DNA of 64,000 nucleotides, taken from contig CM043949.1 in NCBI GenBank assembly GCA_014529385.2, forward strand, positions 145,251,350-145,315,349, in the 5' to 3' direction. The position numbers were made by a program, and so were the translations under genes. The notes below the pieces were generated by a model, which worked only from the letters and a program-made list of their open reading frames with translations, did not search any database and had not been told where the DNA came from. This document shows positions 34,147-45,520 of this stretch, piece by piece. The stretch is from Adiantum capillus-veneris. Taxonomy: Eukaryota > Streptophyta > Polypodiopsida > Polypodiales > Pteridaceae. Numbering within the stretch: the stretch's first letter is position 1; every line of letters starts with the position of its first letter.

Positions 34147-35810
34147 ACACGTATGAAGTCTCCATGCATAAATAGGGGCCAAACAGAGATTTTAACCAGC
34201 CAAGAGCCTTCCTTATGACCCTAGAATCCCATATGTCCTTTCACACCAGTGCATAGAGGGATTCAAGTCCTTATAAATAGTTGTTATGTTGAGATTGAAC
34301 CTTTAGATATACCGATTAACATTGTAGAGCACTTAAGTGAGAATCACTAGTTTGAAAAAGAATTGCAGAGTCAAAGTTTTCTACAAATAGCCAAAACCAA
34401 GGTTCCTGCAAGTTGATGATCATTTTGGAGTGCAAAGTACTTTACAAGTTGAGAAAGTGATTGGAAAGAAAATCACAGAAAAGAGCTTCCATGAGAGCAT
34501 CCACAAATATATTTATAAGGTAAGAGGTTCGGGTTGATTGCATTGTGTGAAAGATTTGATGAATTTGAGATATGGTAGGTGTCTTCAAAGAGACTGAAGA
34601 GTGATAGGAGATCAGGTTAGCTTGGTTTCCACAGAAGAGAGTGTAAACGAAGCAAAGATAGATCCGCTAGCACCAATCATAGAAGAGGAAAATGACACCT
34701 ATTCCGAAGGATCATATCAATGGATGGATAACCAACAACTTGGAGGTTCCCAATAGCGAGGGAACATGGGAGGTACCACCTCCCAAAAACCCCTAAACAT
34801 ACCAAAACACATGGAAATCTCCCTAAAGGGAACAAAGGCCCATGGAGCCCTAATGCATACTGATGGTTGAGGACGTCAATGCATCTATCTTGAAGAATGG
34901 CCAACGAGAGAACTGCCAATAATCATGGTAACTGAAGATGGTGATAGGTTCTGTGATGAGGAGGGAAACCACTATCTCATCATCAAAGACCCATAAAATT
35001 ACAGCCGGTATGGACACAACGTAGCAAAAGGGAAGACGTTTATGGAGACTCAAGAATTACCTCATAAACTCACTCTTTTCAAAGCCTTCTATATTCATGA
35101 CAAGAGAGTAGAGATAATGGCTACAATTCAAGAAAATATTGGGATTTACTAGTAGGAGGAGGAAAAAGACACCTCTTACTACCAATGCATGGAACCCCAT
35201 GTGAATGAACTATGCATAGACAAATTCTAGTACTTGTTTTTATATGATTCTGTGACTAGAGCATATATTATTTTTCTCGATAAGTATAGATAAGAATATG
35301 AGCCAATTAACCCAAAAAATGTAGGGAGAGTGATAATGCCACAACTATTGGTGCAGGCTTCAAAAGAGAAACAAAAGACCATAAAAACCCCTAGCAAGTC
35401 TACAAATCCCTTCTCAAATAATTACAACACCACAACAGAATCAAATAAACAACCACTTCCCAACCCTTGGAACTCATAAACATTGCCACTATCATTTCAA
35501 GCATGGCTCAAGAAATTTGCAACAAAAGGGAGTGGATATCAGGCCATGTCAGGGCTAGAAGAACCACCAATAACACCACTACATCAACAATACCAAGATG
35601 AGAGTAGAGTGAGAATGCCAAATCCAACTAAGACTGAAGCTTCACATCAAGAATGAAAATGAGAAGAAATTTTCAGAACAGAGGAACAACCACTTGATAG
35701 ACCAATCAGGAATTATGGATTAGGAGCACCCCTAGGGGAGAAACATGTACCATATCCTAGGCTAGAAAGGGCTTATAGAGGAGGAATGGGGGATCCTATG
35801 TTTAGAATGA
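34147..35810 (+). other. Left flank and leader of Gypsy4, no gene seen
   Basis: No LTR edge or primer site was found. Scattered frames are short and broken. A block near 34,460-34,500 resembles the FHE(E/S)I segment found before the protease of Gypsy3. Probably decayed Gypsy sequence. Confidence 0.4.
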
Positions 35811-38800
35811 TGGATCATTGTAGGATCAGACCTTTCAAGTCAAAAAAGGGGTTAGCAAGAAATATTCTGGAAATAGGGATCCAAAGGATCATGTGGCAAC
35901 ATTTGTGCACGTCATTAGAGTTGAGGAATTCTTAGACTTTCCCATGCAATTTGCAGGATTTGGGTTAACTCTAGAGGAGGATGTCACCACTTGGCTTGAT
36001 TTCATTGAACATTGAGATTTTGAGTCAATAGAGGAGGTATTGGATGAGTCTATCAAGGAATTCTCTCTCAAAGAATAGCTCATAATACTATTTTACAAAT
36101 CCATAAATCCAAGCAAAACAAAGGAGGATCGGTCAAAAAAGAAACCTTAAGGTTGAAATGCTATGTTAAATTCTACACTGTGGAAGAGTTTACCAATGTA
36201 GTCTAGACTCATGTTGATATTTATCCAAGGACTCAGGAATGAAGACCTTTAGAAGGATCTGCATATGAAGAGGAGCACAACACTAAATGAGAGATCTATA
36301 CCTAATAGACAACTATGTTGTCTATAAGGAAGGTGAGTATAACGATTTAGATGATGAGTCATCATCACAACAAAGTGGCTCAAATTCCACAAAATCAATG
36401 CAAAAGAACAAGATAGTTGGCTAGGAGCAACTTATTGAAGAAGTGCTCAAAAGGACAAGCCCATTTGATAATCTCCATGATGCTGAGCAACCTAAGTGGT
36501 GTGCCATTGACTAATCATGGGACGAGAGGGTGCTACTACAACAAGGGATATGTGAGAGAGCAACAATATGCCCCACCAGCCCAGGTAGAACCTCCGCAAG
36601 TACCACCAATGCCTAGGTATACAACAAGTAATTTGACATGACCGCTAGGGGTTGAGCATCCACATCGAGTTCTAGGGCAACAACCACCTCTCCCAGGAGC
36701 AAGATCGGTGGGAATTCAGTATGCATCCACTATAGAGGAATCGGAGGAGCAATACTTAGTGCCTGTGCCTACATATTACAAAGATCCAAGTGGATATATG
36801 TTTGGTTTAGCATACTACCCACTTGAAGATCCGAATGCACTAGAATCTTGGAGCATGAATGGAAATGTTGGACAACCAATAGTAGCTCATGCTACAGGAG
36901 AAGGTATATACAATTTGGACGAATGCACATTCTTGTTCATATACAATCGTGTTTAGTAGGAAAAAGGCATGTCCATCAATAGAGAACATCTCTAAAAGCA
37001 CCTTGACAACCATTTGGACCTTGCTACAAGTGTGGTCGCGACCACCTAATGAAAGGCTGTCCTCATACAGAGATCATTAGAGTGGATACTTTCTAAATTG
37101 TGGCATTACTCAATTGATTAATGATTGTCCAAAAACCCAAACAAAATATGAAAATAATGTTGAACATGTTAGAGACAATCCTGTCAAGTGGTGGTTCTGA
37201 AAATAAAACGGTGATACCTATACAAGTTGTCACAAGGGTGCAAGCTCAAAAATCAATGGAAGAACCAAAAACTGAGGAACTAAGAACATATGCACCTAGT
37301 CTTGAATGGAGAAGTCATTGAACACTTGCAAAGATAGGAAAGCATGCATGAAAGGTAGGAAGGAATGAGAAAAAACTTCCTTAGGAGAAGAGATGAAACA
37401 AACCAAGAAAATTTTGATAAAACTAGAAGATGAAGTCAACAAAGGAAAGAAGACCCCTAAGGTAGAGCCAAACAAAATTGTGGAACCAAAATCTGCAAGC
37501 TCAAGAGGATTTGTACTAGTTAAGAGAGTGAATGAACCTCTGGATGCAATTCTAGAAGCATATGAGGCATGGCTTGAAAATAACTAGACCCAAGAACAAA
37601 GATGGATGGAGTACCCATACATTGAGTTGGAAAAGCAAAGGTTGGAGACATGTCAAAAGATGATTCAAATAGTCCAAGCTTTGTTAGAGCAACCAACAAA
37701 AAAACGAGAGGGTTGGAAAGAGATAACAGCTCCAGCACCAGTGTTCCCACCAATTAGACACGAGCCTGAAAGGATAGCCGAGATTCCCACAACCAAGCTA
37801 GAACCCCCAAAGTTATTAAAAAGGCAAGGGTAACTACAAAATACGAGCTTTGCAGACAATTACAAGAAGCAAATGGGGCAAATGAGTTGAGCGAGAGAGT
37901 TAACCAAACTAGTAAGGGGATGGATGTCTTTCTTCCACGTGTTGAGGAATTCAAGACAAGAAAACCTAAAAAATTGCTCATATTGCGGGGATGGATTTAT
38001 AAGATCTTTAGAGAGCCAACCTCAGTCTCTAAGAACCTTACCCTCTTATATGGGAGAATATGAAGCAATGTCAGATGTGAAGGTGGTGCCATCACAAAGA
38101 CTCTCTTTAAGAGAGGCGATGGATTCTAAAGGATTGATAGACATATTGTCTACACCGGTGAGTTTCACCACATTAGGAAGAGAATGGGGTCTAAGAGGGC
38201 CTCTTTATTTGGCAGTTTAAGAATTTCAAACCTTTTGTATTAAGAAAGTAATCAAAGGAAAGCTTTTGAATTCAAACAGGGACAACGGCTAGTTTATTTG
38301 AATTCAAAATTTCCCCCTAAAATGGAATTTAAAATATAACAGGTAAAACCATATCATGTAGCATATCCATGGAAAGAGCTCGACGTGTACATTGTAGATC
38401 TATGATCTCCGCTCAAATCAGAGATTATATGTGGGAGTTACGGAAGGCCAAAAATCATAAAATTGTCCACCTCCTTTTTGGGGGGGAAAGTGCATCCTTT
38501 GACCACTATTACACATCTCCTACACACACACCATTCTTTCACACATGGTGTATACCTATTTGTCAAAATGTTAATCACCTCCATAAGCTCATTGAAAATA
38601 AAGAGGCCCTCCTACACCCCATCCTCTTCCTAATGTTACGCTAGTTGAGATTTTCCAAATACGGCCAAACATGTGGGCAATAGTTGGAAAATGCTTAGAG
38701 AAGTTTGCGGCAAAAGATCCAACATCATAGATACAAGAAGGGATTAGGGAGTTGGAATAGTCTCAAACAAACAGGAAACTAGTACCCGCTTAAATAAGTC

Positions 38801-39686
38801 GGGGGAGTATTGTGAAGGTGAAGATGGCAATACTACGCTTCTTGTTGCATTCCAAGGTATTACTACCATGGCAATTTTTGACAGTGGGGTTAGTGTGTCC
38901 ATTGCAACAAAAGAGATATGGAAGAAATGGGGGAAACCTACTTTGAGAGCCACAAGGATGAAATTGCAATTAGCAGACGGGTATATGGAGAAACCCTTAG
39001 GACTTCTAGAGAAGGTGCTTGTTGCTACTTCTTGCGGCATTGAGTATGAGAATACCTTTGTTATAGTGTATTTTTGAAAGAAGAAGAACTACAACATAAT
39101 ACTTGGACAACCATTCATGCAACAACTGAAGATGGTCCAATACGGGGGTTATGATCATATATACCTTAGGGACATGGAAACCACAATGCGCATAAACCTT
39201 AAAGACCATAGTTACAAAGATGTGAACCAAGCCCCGGTTGAGGATTTTGATTCATATACATTGGTAGGATCTAAACTTCCATCTTGGTTAGCTAAGCCAA
39301 ATAAGCTATGGATGTGTGGAGCATCTCAATGCGGAAGCTTAAAACAATAAGAGTGTATTCTGGAAAGGGGTATTGATAAAGAATACATTTTTGAACCCTT
39401 ATCTAAAGAAATTTGAGAACCTTTAGAATGGATGCATATTCTAGCTATCCTAGATGTGTGTGCTATTTTGGATGGTCCACAACAAAGTTCTGTGAACAAA
39501 GATGGCTATGATGTGGTTCCATACTATATGGTGAGCATGGTAAATGGGAAAGAGGCAAAAAAGGTCTTTGAACAACCCAAAAAAGACTTACTACTTGAAG
39601 TAGAAAAAAGGAAGTTGTTGTACAACTCACCCGAACATCTTAAGCGAGATGCGGACACAAATAATGAATACTCTGACAATCCGAGT

Positions 39687-39792
39687 GAACCAGAGGAAAC
39701 AGTAGCAGACATCAACAACGCTATAAAAGCAAGAGAGTTGAACCAGAGGAAACAGTAGCAGACATCAACAACACTATAAGAGCAAGAGAGTT
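39687..39792. repeat. 53-bp tandem duplication in Gypsy4
   Basis: Two units starting GAACCAGAGGAAACAG, at 39,687 and 39,740. The length is not a multiple of three. Confidence 0.85.
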
Positions 39793-40217
39793 GAACACAG
39801 GGTAAGAGAGAGACTGATGCCTAGGATAAGGGGCAAAACATGATTTTTGATGTTTACAAAAGCTAAAGATTGTGTTAAGGAGCAAGTTTCAGGGAGATTC
39901 TCTAGAGGTCGAGAACCAAAAACATGAGACAACAAGAAAAACGTAAGAAAACAAACTCAAAAGCTTGAAACTGAAACAAATCCCAAGAAGAAAAAAGAAC
40001 TAGGACTAGATGAGCTCGAAGAAACCAAATGGACTAAAGCTGAGAGAAAGGAGAAATACAGAGAGCTCAAGAAAACTCTAAGGGAAGTGTGGACAATTAG
40101 AAATACAAAGTGGTGAAGAAGAGGGTCAGAAAAAAGAAAAATGACAACAAAATGAGTGTGTCTTCCCACTACAGGAAATTTACTATCTAAGGTAGAAAGG
40201 TAGTGATGACACTACCT

Positions 40218-40656
40218 ATTAGGTGAAATTTGGACTCATAAAGGGGCCCTTTAAGGAGTTTGACTTTACCTCTCTCTAGAAAAACATGCACATGGATAAT
40301 TTTTTGCAAACAAACTCCAAAGTTGGCGGAGGTTTGACACTTAGAATGTCCTCTTCAAGTTCTATCTACTGATATATAGCACGCCATGAGATTCCTCATA
40401 TTTTAGAAGATTCTTTTTTGATTCACTTAGATTCCGACAGAGTTGTCACATCATAGGTGAATCAAGAAAATAATCTTTTAAAATATGAGGAATCTCATGG
40501 CGTGCTATATATCAATAAATAGAGCTTGAAGAGGACATTCTAATTGTCAAACTTTGGAGTTTGTTTGCAAAAATTTATCCATGCACCCGTTTTGGTAGAG
40601 AGAGGTAAAGTCAAACTCCTTAAAGGGCCCCTTTGTGAGTCCAAATTTCACCTAAT
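40218..40656. mobile_element. Foldback element (439-bp inverted repeat)
   Basis: Two arms of about 205-210 bp face each other around a loop of about 30 bp (40,427-40,456). The outer ends are ATTAGGTGAAATTTGGACTC and its reverse complement. Arms differ by small indels and scattered changes. No coding capacity. Such structures are foldback MITEs, and transcripts would form a long hairpin. No clear target duplication. Confidence 0.88.
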
Positions 40657-42102
40657 GCATACGAGATCAAAAGGACAAGGAGTCTTATGACGGGCCAGAA
40701 GATGCAAAGAAGATAGACTTGGTAGAAATAGTAGGAGAGCCAAGTCCAGTCTACATAGCAATTGATATTAGTCAAGATGAAGAGGAGAAGCTCATACGCC
40801 TTCTCAAGGAGTACAAGGACACGTTTGCATGGTTATATAAAGACTTAAAGGGAGTAGATCTGACAATATGACAACACACAATCCCATTGAAGCTGGATGT
40901 GGAGCCTAGAAGATAGAGACCATACACGTACAATAATACATTTGCTAAGAGCATCAAGGAAGAGGTTGATAAACTAAAGGAAGCTGAGTTCATCTACGAG
41001 ATACAACACACCGACTAGGTATCTCCAATTTTGGTAGTTCCCAAGAAGAATGGTAAACTTCAAGTGTCTTTCAATCTAAAAAAGTTTAATTCAGCTACAA
41101 TATGGGATAATTATCTCTTACCTATCACTGACCATGTCTTGGAATGAGTGGCATGCAAGCGGGCATATTCCTTCTTGCATGGAATCTTTGGTTACAACCA
41201 GCTTGCAATCTCTCTTGAATATCAATATAAGACGGAATTTGCAACGGAGTGGGGTATATATGCATAATGGGTAATGCCGTTTGCATTGACCAATGCCCCA
41301 TAAACATTCTAGAGATTAATGGCACGTGCTTTTAAAGAGTACTTGCGTATATTCTTGGAGGTTTATATGGATGATGTATGTGTACACTCTCTCTTGAGAG
41401 ATGAACATACGGAACACCTCAAAAAAGTATTCAAGAAGTGTAGGACGTATATGATCTACCATAACCTAGAAAAATACACATTCATGGTTAGACAAGGTAT
41501 AATCTTGGGACACATTGTCTCAAAAAATGGCATATCTACAGGTTTGGATAAGATAAAAGTGATTGTAGAGATGTCCAAACCAAACAACACAAAGCATGCA
41601 CAATGCTTTATGGGACATTGTGGCTATTACAAGAGGTTTATATACATGTATGTGGTCATTGTTCAACCCCTGTATAGACTTATATTAGTCTTTGTGTGGA
41701 CAGATGAGTGCGAGAAGTCATTCAAAAAATTGAAGAAAGAACTCATATCCTCTCGAGTCTTAAAAGCACCAAATTGGGAAAAGATCTTTCATGTTCATAT
41801 TGATGCTTTGACATTTGCTATAGGATGCATCTTGGCTCAGCTAGGACAAGGAAATATGGATTCCACAGTCTATTATGCAAGCAGGTAGTTTAACAATGCT
41901 AAAAAGAACTACACTACCACTCAAAGGGAAGGGTTAGGGATGATATATGCTGTTAAGAAATTTTGGCATTATCTCCTTGCAAACCAGTTTTTATTTTTCA
42001 CTTATCATCAAGCTCTCTTATAACTTGTAAACAAACCATGCAATATTGGATGCATTGTGTGATGGTTTTTTATACTACTAGAGTTTGAATTTATAGTAGT
42101 GG

Positions 42103-42425
42103 TGACGGCCAGTTTTCGAAACCGCGACCGCGAGAACCAAACCCCAAGAAGGGGAGAGCATATTACTAGGAAAAAAACAATAAAAAACAGTTTTTGTAAA
42201 ACATTCACCACCCCTCTAGGCTTAACCACTGGTGGGACGCCACCAATTTGGCCACATATCTCCATTATCGCCAGAAGACAGAGCCCTCTCTCTCCTGCTG
42301 CTCGGCTCCGCCAACTATCTCTCTCTCTCTCTCACTTACCCTCCTTCCACATCGCCTGGCCCAATGGGCGCATGAAATAGAGTTCCACTGTCTATATTCC
42401 CTTGGCGGGCCGCCACGCTTTTGTA

Positions 42426-42518
<93 letters not shown>

Positions 42519-42855
42519 ATTATTCACAAGCTCTCTATCTCTCTCTCTCTCTTACCCCTCCTCGCTCGTCCATACCCCTACCCAGCGGGCCGCCATACCT
42601 CAACTCTCCCTCTTCCTTCTCGTCCACACTCCCTCACCCTCACTCTCCCCTACCTCTCTCTCCCTCTTGTTTTCTTCCCACCGGCGGGCCGCCGTTCTCT
42701 CTCTCTTCCTCACTATCTCTCTCTCCCTATCCCTCCCACCATCGATTTTCTCACTCTCTCTCCCTGTGAGTAAGCGGCCTCGCGAGCATGGAATAGAATA
42801 ACACACTCTCTCTCTCTCTCTCTTTCCCTCGGTGTAGGAACCCACCATGCATAAC

Positions 42856-42901
<46 letters not shown>

Positions 42902-43203
42902 AACCACACACCCTTACTCTCTTACCCACACACCCCTCACTAGCCCGCTGCTCATCTTTATCCCCCCCATCCCATTGACCTTACCCCCGTTGGACCATAC
43001 TCTCTCTCTCTCTCTCTCCTTCTCTCTGGCTCCAGGATCAACTCACATGGGCACAACCAGCCCACAGGACCATACTCTCTCTCTCTCTCTCTCTCTTACC
43101 CACACACCCACTACACACACACACACAACCTCACACACTCCCACGGTCCCGAGCTCTCACTCTCTCTCTCTCTCTCTCTCACCCCACGTATCCATGGAAT
43201 GCG
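42103..43203 (+). repeat. R-type LTR fragment, plus orientation
   Basis: Begins exactly with the LTR start TGACGGCCAGTTTTCGAAAC. It follows the reverse complement of the R1 LTR outer part: the GGCTTAACCACT block, CTGGCCCAATGGGCGCA and GGCGGGCCGCC. Then come (TC)n at 42,429-42,515, repeated GC-rich subunits, more (CT)n to about 43,180 and (CA)n. The TATA/U5 half is absent. It lies directly against the broken RNase H of Gypsy4. Confidence 0.75.
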
Positions 43204-43874
43204 GGAATCGGCATTGATGAGCTTACCAATGACTCCGATGTGATACTTCTTGTCGAAACATGGGAGCATGATGTGCAACGAGTTCTTGGATTTGACAAAT
43301 ATGATGTGCATTCTTTGATGTGGGCCAGAAATGCAAAGCAACGAAGAGACCAAGGGGGGCGTAGCATGTATGACCAAAAAACGTTTGAAAGAAGTTTCCA
43401 TCGTTAAAGAAGATAAGTATAAACGCTACTTATGGCTGAAAATCAGCCCACCAAATGGTCAAGTCATGTTTGTGGCTGGTTGCTACATTCCTCACTATGA
43501 CTCCAACTTTTATGCTCGCTTGAATATGGATAGAGATCAGCCCTTTGTTGAACTAGAGGAAGACATTTCTCATTACAAGGATCAAGGTGAAGTCATTGTT
43601 TTTGGAGACATGAATGCTCGCACAAATATGTTACAACACGACACACAACAAGTCGACATGCCGCATGTCTCAAGAAGAATGGATGACTCATACATGTATA
43701 ATCGAAGTTCTATTGATGCAAAAGAACTGGATCACTATGGAAAGTCACTTGTACATATGTGCAAAAGTACCGGATTGCTCATTGCAAATGGTGTATCTCT
43801 ATGGCAAGGCACCAATGACTTTACATGTAGAAAGCACAATGGTGATAGCTGTTACCATACACATGTGGTAGTGA
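43204..43874 (+). pseudogene. Endonuclease/exonuclease/phosphatase domain relic
   Basis: The first part (43,204-43,355) reads DSDVILLVETWEHDVQ, with the glutamate motif (VETW) of the EEP nuclease fold. After a frameshift in a G-run near 43,357 the second frame gives VMFVAGCYIPHY and VIVFGDMNARTN, the classic GD-x-N-A-R motif, then LLIANG and TNDFTC. Such domains occur in LINE retrotransposons and in host AP-endonuclease-like proteins. The part ending in the SDH motif is cut off where the Copia2 LTR begins. Without a following RT I cannot tell a LINE remnant from a captured gene. Confidence 0.75.
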
Positions 43875-44076
43875 TGTGTGTGAACACACTAGGACCGCCG
43901 GGGCATTTTTTCCCTCTTTAGGAGGTTTTTTCCCCCGTGCATTGTATATACGCCCATCACTCTAGGGCTATCTATCTTTCCATTGCACACTAAGTAACAC
44001 ACTCTCTATAGTGTGCCTTGAGCTTCCTTCGTCTTCTCCAAGGTGTGTGTGTTTCTCTGCAACCCTAATTCCAACA
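43875..44076 (+). repeat. Copia2 5' LTR
   Basis: About 200 bp from a TGTGTG-rich start to CCAACA. The exact first base is uncertain because of the TG repeat. Contains a TATA-like TGTATATA near 43,943. Confidence 0.65.
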
Positions 44077-44078
44077 AT

Positions 44079-44090
44079 TGGTATCAGAGC
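44079..44090 (+). other. Copia2 primer binding site
   Basis: TGGTATCAGAGC two bases after the LTR, the initiator-Met-tRNA type. Confidence 0.9.
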
Positions 44091-44437
44091 AGGTCACGTC
44101 CTCCCGGGCTTAGTCGCCAGCTGCTCCAGTACACGCCTGCTCACTTTCTCCGATTTCAGTGAGCTTTGGCGAGCGTTCGCAGGTCGACAAAAATTTTGGG
44201 AGAGCTCGAAGAGTTGGGTCTGCTCAGAATTTTGATTTGGGCTCATTTCGGCCTCCGTTTCCACTACAAGCAGTATTGCACAGGCTATTTCTTCATTTTG
44301 TGCAGAATTTCTATCAGCGCCGTTTTCTGCATAACAGGTGCCTTATAGTCTTCTACGGTTTGTGCTATATAGCACAGGTTGTTCCCACTCCATTTCTCCT
44401 ATTTTCGGAGAGTTTTCACATCAGGTCAGTATTTACC

Positions 44438-45520
44438 ATGGCTGACAACAACAACACAGATGTGTTCAAGATGTTTGCTGCTGAGGATAGGTTGGATGGG
44501 GACAACTACCCTATGTGGGCTTATATGATGCAACATGTTCTTGTGTCAAAGGGTGTCTGGAACATTGTGCAGGGCATTGATGTACGTCCTGGTTCTGAGG
44601 ATGTAGGCGATGTTGAGGATGTTGCAGGTCTTGCTGCAAGGATTGCAGCTGTTAGAGTTGTTTTGCCTACGGCAGAACAAGCTCGTTGGGATGTTAAGGA
44701 TGCGCAGGCTCATGCATTGATTCCGTTGTCTATGAAGCGCACCATTGTTCCTCACATCCGTTCAACAAAATCTGCAAAACAGGCTTGGGATATTTTAGCA
44801 GGTCTTTATGCAAGCCACAATGAGGCTAAAATTGCTTTGCTGCGTAAAGAGCTGGAGTCGAAGATTATGCATGAGGAAGATGATATGGACACTTTCCTTG
44901 CTAGTGTCAAGGATATGAATGAGCAGCTTATTTCTGCAGGTGAAGTCATTTCAGAAAGTTCCCTTGTGCAGACTGTTCTTGATGCCTTACCAGATTCCTA
45001 CCAGACTTTTGCTAGTACTTGGAGACTGATGACCCAAGGAAATCCTGAAGTTGTCAAGTTTGATGCATTATGCACATTGCTGTTTCAAGAGTCACTTTCC
45101 AGAAAAAACAGGACTAGGCAGCGTGCAGTTGAACAGGCTTTTATTGCTTCTCAAAGAAAGGGTGGTAACAGCAATGCAGCCACTTCTTATGGTTCTGTTG
45201 CGATTGGCAAAAATTATGTTCCTAATGCTTTTGCTGGCAGTACTTCGTTTGGTAATTCTGGTGATAAGGGAAAAAAGAAGATGCGTTGCCATTATTGTAA
45301 AGCCAATGATCACTTGATCAAGTCGTGTCCTAAGTTGAAGGCCAAAGAGGCTATGAAGAAAGAGGGTGGTTCCACTGCAAATGCTAGTTCCAGTACAAAT
45401 GCAGCCATTGTTGAGTCTTCTGTGAAAGGAGACTGTGTTGCTGATGTTGATGCAGAATGGGCTTTTAGTGCAGAGTGCACTTACAATCCTGCTTCCATGA
45501 TGCATGCTTGTCAGTTGCTG
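44438..45520 (+). CDS. Copia2 Gag
   Basis: Starts MADNNNTDVFKMF. The UBN2-type Copia Gag region follows (YPMWAYMMQHVLV, then AKQAWDILAGLYA). A CCHC zinc knuckle CHYCKANDHLIKSC is near 45,287. I chose ATG 44,438 because the open frame upstream runs into the leader. The frame continues to 45,784, but similarity to Copia proteins passes to another frame around 45,500-45,520, which means either a single-base deletion or a programmed shift. Gag itself is free of stops. Confidence 0.85.

Larger units (their letters stand above)
35811..42102 (+). pseudogene. Gypsy4: decayed plus-strand Gypsy gag-protease-RT-RNase H
   Basis: Gag core at 35,880-36,200 (homologous to Gypsy2 Gag). Two zinc knuckles at about 37,022-37,066 (CYKCGRDHLMKGC) and 37,095-37,129 (NCGITQLINDC). 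Protease at 38,868 (IFDSGVSVSIATKEIWKKWG). RT from about 40,700, with PILVVPKKNGK, an intact VYMDD near 41,360 and GHIVSKNGI. RNase H core at 41,690-42,060 (FHVHIDALTFAIGCILAQ, then TTTQREGLGMIYAVKKFWHY). Stops and frameshifts throughout. A foldback element is inserted between protease and RT. It ends inside RNase H at an R-type LTR start, so integrase and 3' LTR are missing. Confidence 0.85.
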
